Assembly (NCBI GenBank): GCA_022822245.1
Contig: JAJECB010000098.1
Location: 1-19,938 of the forward strand
Length of the DNA stretch: 19,938 nt
Source of the DNA: Gammaproteobacteria bacterium
GTDB lineage: Bacteria; Pseudomonadota; Gammaproteobacteria; HK1
Direction: 5' to 3'
Position 1 is the stretch's first letter. Every line of letters starts with the position of its first letter. This document shows positions 14,235 to 19,938 of this stretch, one piece after another. The notes under the pieces were generated by a model that saw only the letters and a program-made list of their open reading frames with translations, was not told the DNA's origin and searched no databases. The translations under genes were made by a program, and so were the position numbers.

Positions 14235-15401
14235 GTGCGCCTTCAGTTCGAACCGCGGCCCACGCCCTCGCTCGCGGCCCAGGTCCTCGCCCCCGTCGTG
14301 GCGTTCGCGCTCACCGTGGTCTTCGGGTCGATCTTCTTTCTCATCCTCGATCTCGACCCCTTCGAGACCCTCCACGTCTTCCTGGTCCGGCCCCTGAGCT
14401 CGGCCAACGGCGTCTCCGAGTGGCTGCTCAAGGCGTCGCCGCTCATCCTCATCGGCCTCGGACTCGCGGTCGGCTTCCGGGCCAACGTGTGGAACATCGG
14501 CGCCGAAGGGATGTTCATCTGCGGCGCGATCTCGGCCGGCTGGTTCGCGCTTGCCTTCGGAGACGGCGACCACGCGTGGCTGCTGCCCCTCATGGCCCTC
14601 GCGGGCATCGCGGGCGGCATGGCCTGGGCGAGCGTCCCCGCCTTCCTCAAGGTGCGCTTCAGCACCAACGAGATCCTCGTCACCCTGATGCTGAACTACG
14701 TCGCGGTCCTGCTCCTCGGCTACCTCGTGCGGGGGCCGTGGCGCGACCCCCTCGGCTTCAACTTCCCGCAGACCGCCCTCTTCGGCCCGTCCGCGCTCTT
14801 CGACCCGCTGGTCGGCGTCTACCGGGTCAACACTTCGATCTTCATCACCCTCGCCGCGGTCGGCATCGCCTGGCTCTTCGTCCAGCACACGTTCACGAGC
14901 TACCGCATGACGGTGGGGGGCGCGGCGCCGGCGGCGGCCCGCTTCGCGGGGTTCCGGGACTCGCACTCGGTCTGGCTCGGCCTTCTCGCCGGGGGCGGAT
15001 GCGCGGGGCTCGCGGGGATGATGGAGGTGGCGGGGCCCCTCGGCCAGCTCACCGGCCACATCTCGCCCGGCTACGGGTTCGCGGCGATCATCGTCGCGTT
15101 CATCGGGCGCCTGCACCCGTTCGGGATCGTGCTCGGCGGGCTCCTCCTCTCCCTCCTCTACATGGGGGGCGAGTCGGCCCAGATCATGCTGAGGCTCCCC
15201 GCCGCGCTCACCCGCACGTTCCAGGGGGCGCTCCTGTTCTTCCTGCTCGCGGCCGACTTCCTCATCTACTACCGGCCGCGCCGGGTCGGGAGGACGGGAC
15301 CGAGGCGGGGCCGGGGCGAGGCGGAGGCCGGGACCGGGGTCGGGGCCGAAACCGGGGCCGAGACCGGGGCCAAGGCCGAGACGGCGGCGGGGCAGGGCTG
15401 A
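14235..15401 (+). CDS. BMP-type ABC importer permease 1 (NupP/YufP-like)
   Basis: A 388-residue inner-membrane permease of the branched-chain/nucleoside class. The conserved opening is SEWLLKASPLILIGLGLAVGF followed by NVWNIGAEGMFICGA, which is the family hallmark, and a later EILVTLMLNY segment. The reading frame continues far upstream inside the ATPase gene, but the GTG at 14235 is the sensible start: AGGA 6 nt before it, 8 nt after the ATPase stop, and the first residues lead straight into the first membrane segment. The last ~44 residues are an Arg/Gly/Ala/Glu/Thr low-complexity tail (GAETGAETGAKAE) encoded by a 12-bp tandem repeat and are unlikely to be conserved. Confidence 0.93.
   Translation: MRLQFEPRPTPSLAAQVLAPVVAFALTVVFGSIFFLILDLDPFETLHVFLVRPLSSANGVSEWLLKASPLILIGLGLAVGFRANVWNIGAEGMFICGAISAGWFALAFGDGDHAWLLPLMALAGIAGGMAWASVPAFLKVRFSTNEILVTLMLNYVAVLLLGYLVRGPWRDPLGFNFPQTALFGPSALFDPLVGVYRVNTSIFITLAAVGIAWLFVQHTFTSYRMTVGGAAPAAARFAGFRDSHSVWLGLLAGGGCAGLAGMMEVAGPLGQLTGHISPGYGFAAIIVAFIGRLHPFGIVLGGLLLSLLYMGGESAQIMLRLPAALTRTFQGALLFFLLAADFLIYYRPRRVGRTGPRRGRGEAEAGTGVGAETGAETGAKAETAAGQG
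15300..15395. repeat. In-frame GC-rich repeat coding the permease C-terminal tail
   Basis: Three tandem 12-bp units, 15342-15353, 15354-15365 and 15366-15377 (GGGGCCGARACC-like), with more degenerate versions upstream, encode GAET-type tetrapeptides. Because the unit is a multiple of three, slippage would change tail length without a frameshift. Confidence 0.7.
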
Positions 15402-15402
15402 A

Positions 15403-16323
15403 ATGGAAATCGCGATCGCGATCATCACCGGCACCGTCGTCGCGGCGACGCCCCTCCTCTTCGCCGCGATGGGGGAGCTCGTCGCGGAACGCTCGGGGGT
15501 GCTCAACCTCGGGGTCGAGGGGATGATGCTGATCGGCGCGGTGACCGCCTTTCACTTCGCGTTCGCGGGGTACCCGCTCCCGGTCGCGGCCGGCGCCGGG
15601 GTGCTCGCGGGGGCCGCCTCGTCCCTCGTCTTCGGGGTGCTGGCGCTCAACCTCCTCGCGAACCAGTACGCGGCCGGGATCGCGCTCACGATCCTCGGGG
15701 GCGGGCTCTCCGCCTTCCTCGGCCGGGAATTCGGGGCCGCGCCCATCGAGCCCGTCGAAGCGCTCCACATTCCGGTGCTCTCCGACCTCCCCGTCCTCGG
15801 CCGCATCCTCTTCGACTACGACCCCCTGGTGTACGTCGCGTTCCTCCTCTTCGGGCTCATCTGGTGGATGCTCTTCCGCACCAGGGCGGGCCTCGTCCTC
15901 CGGATCATCGGGGAGAACCCGCAGGCGGCCCACGACATCGGATTCAAGGTCATTCCCATCCGGTACCTCGCGGTCCTCTTCGGGGGCGCGATGGCGGGGC
16001 TCGGCGGCGCCTATCTCGCCATCGCCTACACCCCCCTCTGGGTCGAGAACATGACCGCGGGGAGGGGCTGGATCGCGCTCGCCCTCGTCGTCTTCGCGAG
16101 CTGGCGGCCGCTCCGGGTGCTCCTCGGGGCGCTCCTCTTCGGGGGGGTCAACATTCTCCAGCTTCACGCCCAGGGCCAGGGGATCGGCCCCGCGTCGGAG
16201 TTCCTCTCCGCCCTGCCCTATGTCGCGACGATCCTCGTCCTCGTCCTCATCTCGCGGAACCGCCAGACCCAGAAGGTGAACTTCCCCGCTTCGCTCGCGA
16301 AGCCCTTCCGGCCGGGACACTGA
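15403..16323 (+). CDS. BMP-type ABC importer permease 2 (NupQ/YufQ-like)
   Basis: A 306-residue inner-membrane permease that pairs with permease 1. The family motif GELVAERSGVLNLGVEGMMLIGA (residues about 25-47 overall) is present near the N-terminus, followed by ALNLLANQYAAGIALTI and, in the C-terminal half, IGENPQAAHDIGFKVIPIRYLAV, the coupling region. Length and hydrophobic pattern (about eight segments) are normal for the family. The ATG lies one base after the stop of permease 1, so the two are translationally coupled. It ends the importer operon and converges on the carbonic anhydrase gene. Confidence 0.95.
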   Translation: MEIAIAIITGTVVAATPLLFAAMGELVAERSGVLNLGVEGMMLIGAVTAFHFAFAGYPLPVAAGAGVLAGAASSLVFGVLALNLLANQYAAGIALTILGGGLSAFLGREFGAAPIEPVEALHIPVLSDLPVLGRILFDYDPLVYVAFLLFGLIWWMLFRTRAGLVLRIIGENPQAAHDIGFKVIPIRYLAVLFGGAMAGLGGAYLAIAYTPLWVENMTAGRGWIALALVVFASWRPLRVLLGALLFGGVNILQLHAQGQGIGPASEFLSALPYVATILVLVLISRNRQTQKVNFPASLAKPFRPGH

Positions 16324-16330
16324 GGGCGCG

Positions 16331-16375
16331 GCGCGGCAGGCGGCGCGGCAGGGGCGCGGCAGGCGATGCGGCAGG
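16331..16375. repeat. Short GC-rich tandem repeat in a convergent intergenic gap
   Basis: Four copies of GCGCGGCAGG (16331, 16343, 16354, and an imperfect copy at 16366) repeat with an 11-12 nt period in the 142-nt gap between permease 2 and the carbonic anhydrase gene. No terminator with a T-tract is seen here. Confidence 0.75.
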
Positions 16376-16465
16376 GAGCGCGGTGGCGGGGCACGTCGAC
16401 CGCATCGGCCCGTTCGGCCCCGTTCGGCCCGGTCGAGACGGTGGCGACTTGCGCCGGCGCGCGTT

Positions 16466-17110
16466 TCACTTCGCCGGAGAGAAGTCTCCGGTCGCCGGGT
16501 CCATCGTCCAGAGCTCGCCGTCCGCGATGTCGAACCAGGCGCCGTGCAGGTGGAGCCGGCCGCGGTCCTCGAGGATCGAGACGCAGGGGAAGCTCCGCAG
16601 GTTCGCGACCGAGTGGCGGATCGAGGCGCGTTCGAGCGCGGTCTGCCGCTCCGCCTCCGTCCGCCCGCCGCCTTCGCCGGCGGCGACCTCCCGCGCGGCG
16701 GGCCCGAGCAGGGTCATCCACTTGCCGATGAAGTCGCCCGGGGATAGCGGCTCCGCCTCCGGATGCAGGGCGGCCCGGATGCCGCCGCAGCGCCCGTGAC
16801 CGAGCACGACGATGTGCCGGACCTTGAGGCTTTGCACCGCGAACTCGAGCGCGGCGGAGGTGGACTGGTGGCGGCCGTCCGGCTCGTAGGGCGGCACCAG
16901 GTTGGCGACGTTGCGGACGACGAAGATCTCGCCCGGAGCGGCGTGGAAGATGGTCTCCGGCGCCGACCGCGAATCGCAGCAGGCGATGACCATGACCTCG
17001 GGCGTCTGCCCGTGCTCGGCGAGCGCACGGTAGCGCGCACGCTCGGGCTCGTATCGGTGGTCCCGGAAGGAACGGTAGCCGTCGAGAAGCGAGTCCGGGA
17101 AATCGCTCAT
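16466..17110 (-). CDS. Beta-class carbonic anhydrase
   Basis: A 214-residue cytoplasmic enzyme that interconverts CO2 and bicarbonate. Zinc-site motifs are CCDSR (C44, D46, R48 as the CxDxR set) and GHGRCGG (H105, C108). Other family elements are APGEIFVVRNVANLVPP, the STSAALEFAV helix and HIVVLGH. The C-terminal segment with ILEDRGRLHLHGAWFDI and the final WTMDPATGDF is normal. The start at 17110 (MSDFPDSLLDGYRSF) fits the family; an ATG at 17137 is in frame but has no ribosome site, and AGG lies 6 nt before the chosen one. Single-gene unit, divergent from the phosphatase gene; it may simply supply bicarbonate. Confidence 0.95.
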   Translation of the reverse strand: MSDFPDSLLDGYRSFRDHRYEPERARYRALAEHGQTPEVMVIACCDSRSAPETIFHAAPGEIFVVRNVANLVPPYEPDGRHQSTSAALEFAVQSLKVRHIVVLGHGRCGGIRAALHPEAEPLSPGDFIGKWMTLLGPAAREVAAGEGGGRTEAERQTALERASIRHSVANLRSFPCVSILEDRGRLHLHGAWFDIADGELWTMDPATGDFSPAK

Positions 17111-17263
17111 GCGAGCCTGTCGGTCAGCGGCCGTCATCGTGCGTCGTTCGTTCGCCCGGCCGGGTTGGCGACAGATTCTCGCACCGTTGTCCGCAATCCG
17201 TTCCGCGCCGCGCCGTTCCGCCCCGCCCCGTGCCGCGCCCAGAGGTTCGAAAATGGAGTCCGA

Positions 17264-17315
17264 GTGGGCTTTCCCATTTCTCAGCCAGCTCGCGCCACCG
17301 CGCCGGAAAGCCCAC
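17264..17315. promoter_or_regulatory. Perfect 11-bp inverted repeat
   Basis: GTGGGCTTTCC at 17264-17274 and GGAAAGCCCAC at 17305-17315 are exact reverse complements, separated by 30 nt. The pair lies in the spacer between the carbonic anhydrase and phosphatase genes. It could be a two-site operator, an RNA hairpin in a leader, or the ends of a tiny non-autonomous element. Confidence 0.5.
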
Positions 17316-17362
17316 GCTGACCCTATTTTCGCGGAGAGACTTCCGGGTGACCATCAAGCTCG

Positions 17363-17381
17363 AAAAATTCGCAGAATTTTT
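17363..17381. promoter_or_regulatory. AT-rich palindrome (8-bp arms, 3-nt centre)
   Basis: AAAAATTC-GCA-GAATTTTT is perfectly symmetrical and stands out in this GC-rich sequence, about 150 nt upstream of the phosphatase start. It may be an operator. As RNA in the plus direction, the hairpin ends in a T-run within its own arm, so a weak terminator is also possible. Confidence 0.45.
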
Positions 17382-17531
17382 GGAGCAAGCGACGAAAATC
17401 GGTGAAGGATGCGGGCGGTGGCGAGGAGCGGGAGCGCGATTGCGGGAGAAATCTTCCGCGCGGACTTCGAAGCCGGCCAACCGCTGGCACAATAGCCGCC
17501 CCACACCGGACGGACACGAAGGAGTCCCGAC

Positions 17532-18722
17532 ATGGACCGGCTCGCGGGCGACGAACGGAACGCGCCCACCCAGATCCTCGTGGTGGACGACGAGCCCGAT
17601 ATCGAGCTCCTCATGCGCCAGAAGATGCGAAGGCAGATCCGCAAGGGCCGGTACGCCTTCGACTTCGCGCTGAACGGTATCGAGGCGTTGGAGAAGCTGA
17701 ACGCGCCGCGCGATCCCCCGTTCGACATGCTCGTCACCGACATCAACATGCCCAAGATGAACGGGCTCGAGCTTCTCGGCGAGATCGCCAAGCGCAACGC
17801 CGAGGTGAAGGCCATCGTGGTCTCCGCTTACGGAGACATGGACAACATCCGCACCGCGATGAACCTCGGCGCCGTCGACTTCGTGACCAAGCCCGTCGAC
17901 TTCGAGGATCTCGAGACCACGATTGCACGCACGGAGGAGCATATCCGTACCTGGCGCGACGCGATGCAGTCCCGGGATCGATTGCGGGCCCTCGAGAACG
18001 AGCTCGACATGGCCCGGACGCTCCAGCAGTCCATCCTCCCGGGCGAGATGCCGACCAGCCACCGCTACGAGATCGAAGCGCACATGACGCCGATGCGCGA
18101 GATCGGGGGCGATTTCTTCGACATCGTGAAGCTCGAGAACGAGCACCTCGGAACCGCGGTGGCCGACGTGTCCGGAAAGGGGATCCCCGCAGCGTTGTTC
18201 ATGATGGGCGCGAGGAGCGTCCTCAAGGGCACCGCGATCGGGGCCAACGAGCCCGGCACCGTGCTCGCGGAAATGAACCAGATCATCGAGCAGGACACCC
18301 CGAACACCATGTTCCTGACCCTCGTGTACATGGTCTACAACCCGAGGACGGGGGAGATGCGGTACGCGAACGGGGGCCATCCGTCGCCGATGGTCGTGAG
18401 CGGGGACGGAACCTGCTCGGAGCTCGCGCCCGTGCAGGGGGTCGCCGTCGGGCTCGACGCGGATGCCGCCTTCGAGGAGGGAACGGAAACGCTCGAGCCG
18501 GGGGAGACGGTCGTCATGTATTCCGATGGGGTGGTCCAGGCCAAGAACGCGGCGGGCGAGGCGTTCGGCACCGAACGGCTGAAGCACGTGTTCGACGGGC
18601 GGCCCCCCGCAGGAGCGGGGGAGGCAATCCGGCGGATCGAGGAGGCGGTCGCCGCGTTCTCCGAGGGCCGGGAGCATGACGACGATCTCACGATTCTCGC
18701 CCTCCGGAGAAAGCCGGGGTAG
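17532..18722 (+). CDS. Response regulator with SpoIIE/PP2C serine phosphatase output (RsbU/HsbR-like)
   Basis: A 396-residue cytoplasmic signalling protein. Residues about 14-135 are a receiver domain: acidic pair D19/D20, phospho-acceptor D70 in LVTDINMPKMNG, S98 in VVSAYG and K120 in VTKPVD. A helical linker (about 136-168, ending LQQSILP) leads to the SpoIIE-type PP2C phosphatase, with metal motifs GGDFFD (192-197), DVSGKG (212-217), YANGGHPSP, YSDGV and DDDLT. Such proteins dephosphorylate an anti-sigma-factor antagonist, linking a phosphorelay to a general stress or partner-switch response. AAGGAG lies 8 nt before the ATG. No sensor kinase, anti-sigma factor or STAS protein is beside it, so its partners lie outside the window. 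Confidence 0.94.
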   Translation: MDRLAGDERNAPTQILVVDDEPDIELLMRQKMRRQIRKGRYAFDFALNGIEALEKLNAPRDPPFDMLVTDINMPKMNGLELLGEIAKRNAEVKAIVVSAYGDMDNIRTAMNLGAVDFVTKPVDFEDLETTIARTEEHIRTWRDAMQSRDRLRALENELDMARTLQQSILPGEMPTSHRYEIEAHMTPMREIGGDFFDIVKLENEHLGTAVADVSGKGIPAALFMMGARSVLKGTAIGANEPGTVLAEMNQIIEQDTPNTMFLTLVYMVYNPRTGEMRYANGGHPSPMVVSGDGTCSELAPVQGVAVGLDADAAFEEGTETLEPGETVVMYSDGVVQAKNAAGEAFGTERLKHVFDGRPPAGAGEAIRRIEEAVAAFSEGREHDDDLTILALRRKPG

Positions 18723-18729
18723 CGGAACC

Positions 18730-18746
18730 GGCCTACCCCGGAGGCC
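18730..18746. terminator. Weak hairpin between convergent genes
   Basis: GGCCT at 18730-18734 and AGGCC at 18742-18746 form a 5-bp stem with a 7-nt loop in the 44-nt gap between the converging phosphatase and enolase-superfamily genes. No T-tract, so support is weak. Confidence 0.25.
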
Positions 18747-18766
18747 AGTCGGAGGACGGGCAGAGG

Positions 18767-19858
18767 CTAGGCCGGCCGGTGGGCGGCGAGGGCCTCCCAG
18801 TCGAACACGATGCCGTGGCCCGGGCGGTCCGGGGCGCGCGCGTAGCCGTCCTCGACGGTCAGCGGGTCCTCCATGAACTGGTCGAGCCCGAAGGCATGCC
18901 ACTCCAGGTAGGCCGCGTTCGGGGCCGCCGCCAGGAGGTGGATGTGCAGGTCGTGCGCGCCGTGGCTCATCACCGGCAGGCCGTTCGCCTCGGCAAGGTG
19001 CGCGATCTTCATGAAGGGCGTGATGCCCCCGCAGGTGGTGAGGTCGGGCTCCGGGAAATCGACGCCCCCCGCTCCGATGAGCGCCGCGAACTCCGCGAGG
19101 GTGTGGTGGTTCCCGCCCGCCGCGAGCGGCACCTTGCCGAGCGAGCGGAGGTGCGCGTAGCCGGCGGTGTTGTCGGGCGCGATGGGCTCCTCCAGCCACA
19201 CGAGATCGAAGGGCTGGAGCAAGGTCATGGCGCGCATCGCCTGCTCCACCCGCCAGGCCTCGTTCGCGTCCGCCATCATCTCGATGTGGTCGGGCAGGTG
19301 GTTGCGCATCGCCTCGACGCGGGCGATGTCCTCGGCGATGGTGGGGCGGCCGAGCCGCATCTTGACCGACCGGAACCCCTGCTCGACGCTCGCCATGCCG
19401 CCTTCGAGGAGCCGGTCCACCGGGAAGTTGAGGTCGATGTTGCCGGCATAGGCCCGGACCGAGGGGTTGGCGCCGCCGAGGAGCCGCCAGAGCGGCGTGC
19501 CGAGGCGGTTGCCCTTGAGGTCCCAGAGCGCGGTATCCACCGCCGCCATCGCGAAGGCCACCGGTCCGCCCCGTCCGGCATAGTGGTGGCGCTTGTAGAT
19601 CTCGCGCCAGATCGCCTCGATGAGATCCGGGTCGCGGCCCTCGACGCTCGTCCGGAAGGACCCGTCGCAGAGCGCCGCGATGGGGCCGCCCTGCCCCGCG
19701 TGGGTCACCGTGTAGCCGACGCCGGCGACGCCGTCGCTGTCCGTGACCCGCGCCGTCACCATGTCGAAGGCGGTCATCACCCCCGCGGCCGAGGCTTCCA
19801 TCGGCACGGGCAGCGGCAGACGGAAGAGATCGATTTCCAGCTTGTCGATGGTCGGCAC
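18767..19858 (-). CDS. Enolase-superfamily protein (mandelate racemase / muconate lactonizing type) with altered metal site
   Basis: A 363-residue TIM-barrel protein, the usual length for sugar-acid dehydratases, racemases and cycloisomerases of this group. The N-terminal capping domain is followed by barrel motifs SVKMRLG (K166, with Arg168 in place of the second Lys of KxK), MMADANEAW (D197), WLEEP (E223), AAGGN (248-250), PEPDLTTCGGIT (D272), MSHGAHD (H299) and YLEWH (E319). In this family the AAGEN motif supplies the third magnesium ligand, here Gly249. The other catalytic residues look intact. The ATG at 19858 has AAGGGG about 10 nt upstream. No neighbouring gene indicates a substrate, and the gene is at the window edge, so its operon partners may lie beyond. 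Confidence 0.9.
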   Translation of the reverse strand: MPTIDKLEIDLFRLPLPVPMEASAAGVMTAFDMVTARVTDSDGVAGVGYTVTHAGQGGPIAALCDGSFRTSVEGRDPDLIEAIWREIYKRHHYAGRGGPVAFAMAAVDTALWDLKGNRLGTPLWRLLGGANPSVRAYAGNIDLNFPVDRLLEGGMASVEQGFRSVKMRLGRPTIAEDIARVEAMRNHLPDHIEMMADANEAWRVEQAMRAMTLLQPFDLVWLEEPIAPDNTAGYAHLRSLGKVPLAAGGNHHTLAEFAALIGAGGVDFPEPDLTTCGGITPFMKIAHLAEANGLPVMSHGAHDLHIHLLAAAPNAAYLEWHAFGLDQFMEDPLTVEDGYARAPDRPGHGIVFDWEALAAHRPA

Positions 19859-19938
19859 GGGCGAGGCCCCCCTTGTGGTTGTGCGTGCGGCAGCGGTGTC
19901 GCGCAGTGGCGCGGCGGGGATGATTCACCATGCGCCGC
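19859..19938. promoter_or_regulatory. Upstream sequence of the enolase-superfamily gene, cut by the window end
   Basis: Eighty bases holding the ribosome site of the leftward gene. Nothing else can be supported; any promoter may extend past the window. Confidence 0.3.

Larger units (their letters stand above)
17111..17531. promoter_or_regulatory. Divergent intergenic region with two strong inverted repeats
   Basis: About 420 bases with no supported gene. The left part is C/G-rich simple sequence; bases about 17240-17400 are markedly more AT-rich and hold the two inverted repeats listed separately. The Shine-Dalgarno of the phosphatase gene (AAGGAG) lies at about 17518-17523. A frame with GTG at 17347 gives a helical-looking peptide (VTIKLEKFAEFLEQATKIGE) but runs into the phosphatase gene and has only a poorly placed ribosome site. 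Confidence 0.5.

Noticed and set aside
17246..17256. GGTTCGAAA, resembling a tRNA T-loop
   Set aside because: The flanking bases do not form a T-stem and no acceptor, D or anticodon stems can be drawn around it.
17347..17480. Possible small leader peptide beginning VTIKLEKFAEFLEQ
   Set aside because: GTG start with a poorly spaced ribosome site, and the frame continues out of phase into the phosphatase gene; the helical look may come from the AT-rich palindrome.
17488..17505. TGGCACAATAGCCGC, resembling a sigma-54 promoter
   Set aside because: The -24 element TGGCAC is present but the required GC at -12 (TTGC) is not at the right spacing.
17124..19931. 935-codon minus-strand open frame covering the phosphatase and enolase-superfamily regions
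   Set aside because: Low-complexity translation antisense or out of frame to two genes with complete catalytic motifs; a GC artefact.

Overview
The window is a stretch of high-GC DNA (roughly two thirds G+C by eye) that reads as environmental, probably uncultured, proteobacterium, most likely an alphaproteobacterium. The reasons are strong GC codon bias, Shine-Dalgarno led genes, catabolic enzyme families (Rieske oxygenase, GST, enolase superfamily, amidohydrolase) and two ABC uptake systems with periplasmic binding proteins. I see no rRNA, tRNA, CRISPR, transposase or phage gene. Taxonomy is an inference from gene content and composition, not from a marker gene.

Layout. (1) 291-1808 (+): metal-dependent amidohydrolase of the ATZ/TRZ deaminase/chlorohydrolase type. 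(2) 4929-1901 (-): a three-gene ABC importer operon, permease, then a binding protein clearly related to the autoinducer-2 receptor LuxP, then an ATPase. (3) 5313-6134 (+): a ComA/YitD-like phosphosulfolactate synthase family protein. (4) 11012-6175 (-): a co-directional catabolic set in the order Rieske-less oxygenase catalytic subunit, separate Rieske protein, GST (4-nt overlap with the Rieske gene), and a DUF3604 PHP-like metalloenzyme. A relic of an amidohydrolase 5' end sits antisense in the GST/DUF3604 spacer. (5) 11408-16323 (+): a complete BMP-family ABC importer (Tat-exported binding protein, double ATPase, two permeases), divergent from the oxygenase set. (6) 17110-16466 (-): beta-carbonic anhydrase. 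(7) 17532-18722 (+): receiver domain fused to a SpoIIE/PP2C phosphatase. (8) 19858-18767 (-): enolase-superfamily dehydratase/racemase-like protein in which the third metal-ligand glutamate appears to be glycine.

How it may work together (inference): the BMP importer brings in a small, possibly N-containing or nucleoside-like compound. The two-protein Rieske oxygenase with GST and the DUF3604 enzyme would act on it, and the amidohydrolase (one intact, one relic nearby) would hydrolyse a C-N or C-Cl bond. No ferredoxin reductase is present in the window, so electrons for the oxygenase must come from elsewhere. The most unusual items are the split Rieske oxygenase whose domains are encoded in reversed order, the LuxP-like protein paired with an ABC importer rather than LuxQ, the bacterial ComA-family gene, and the amidohydrolase relic.
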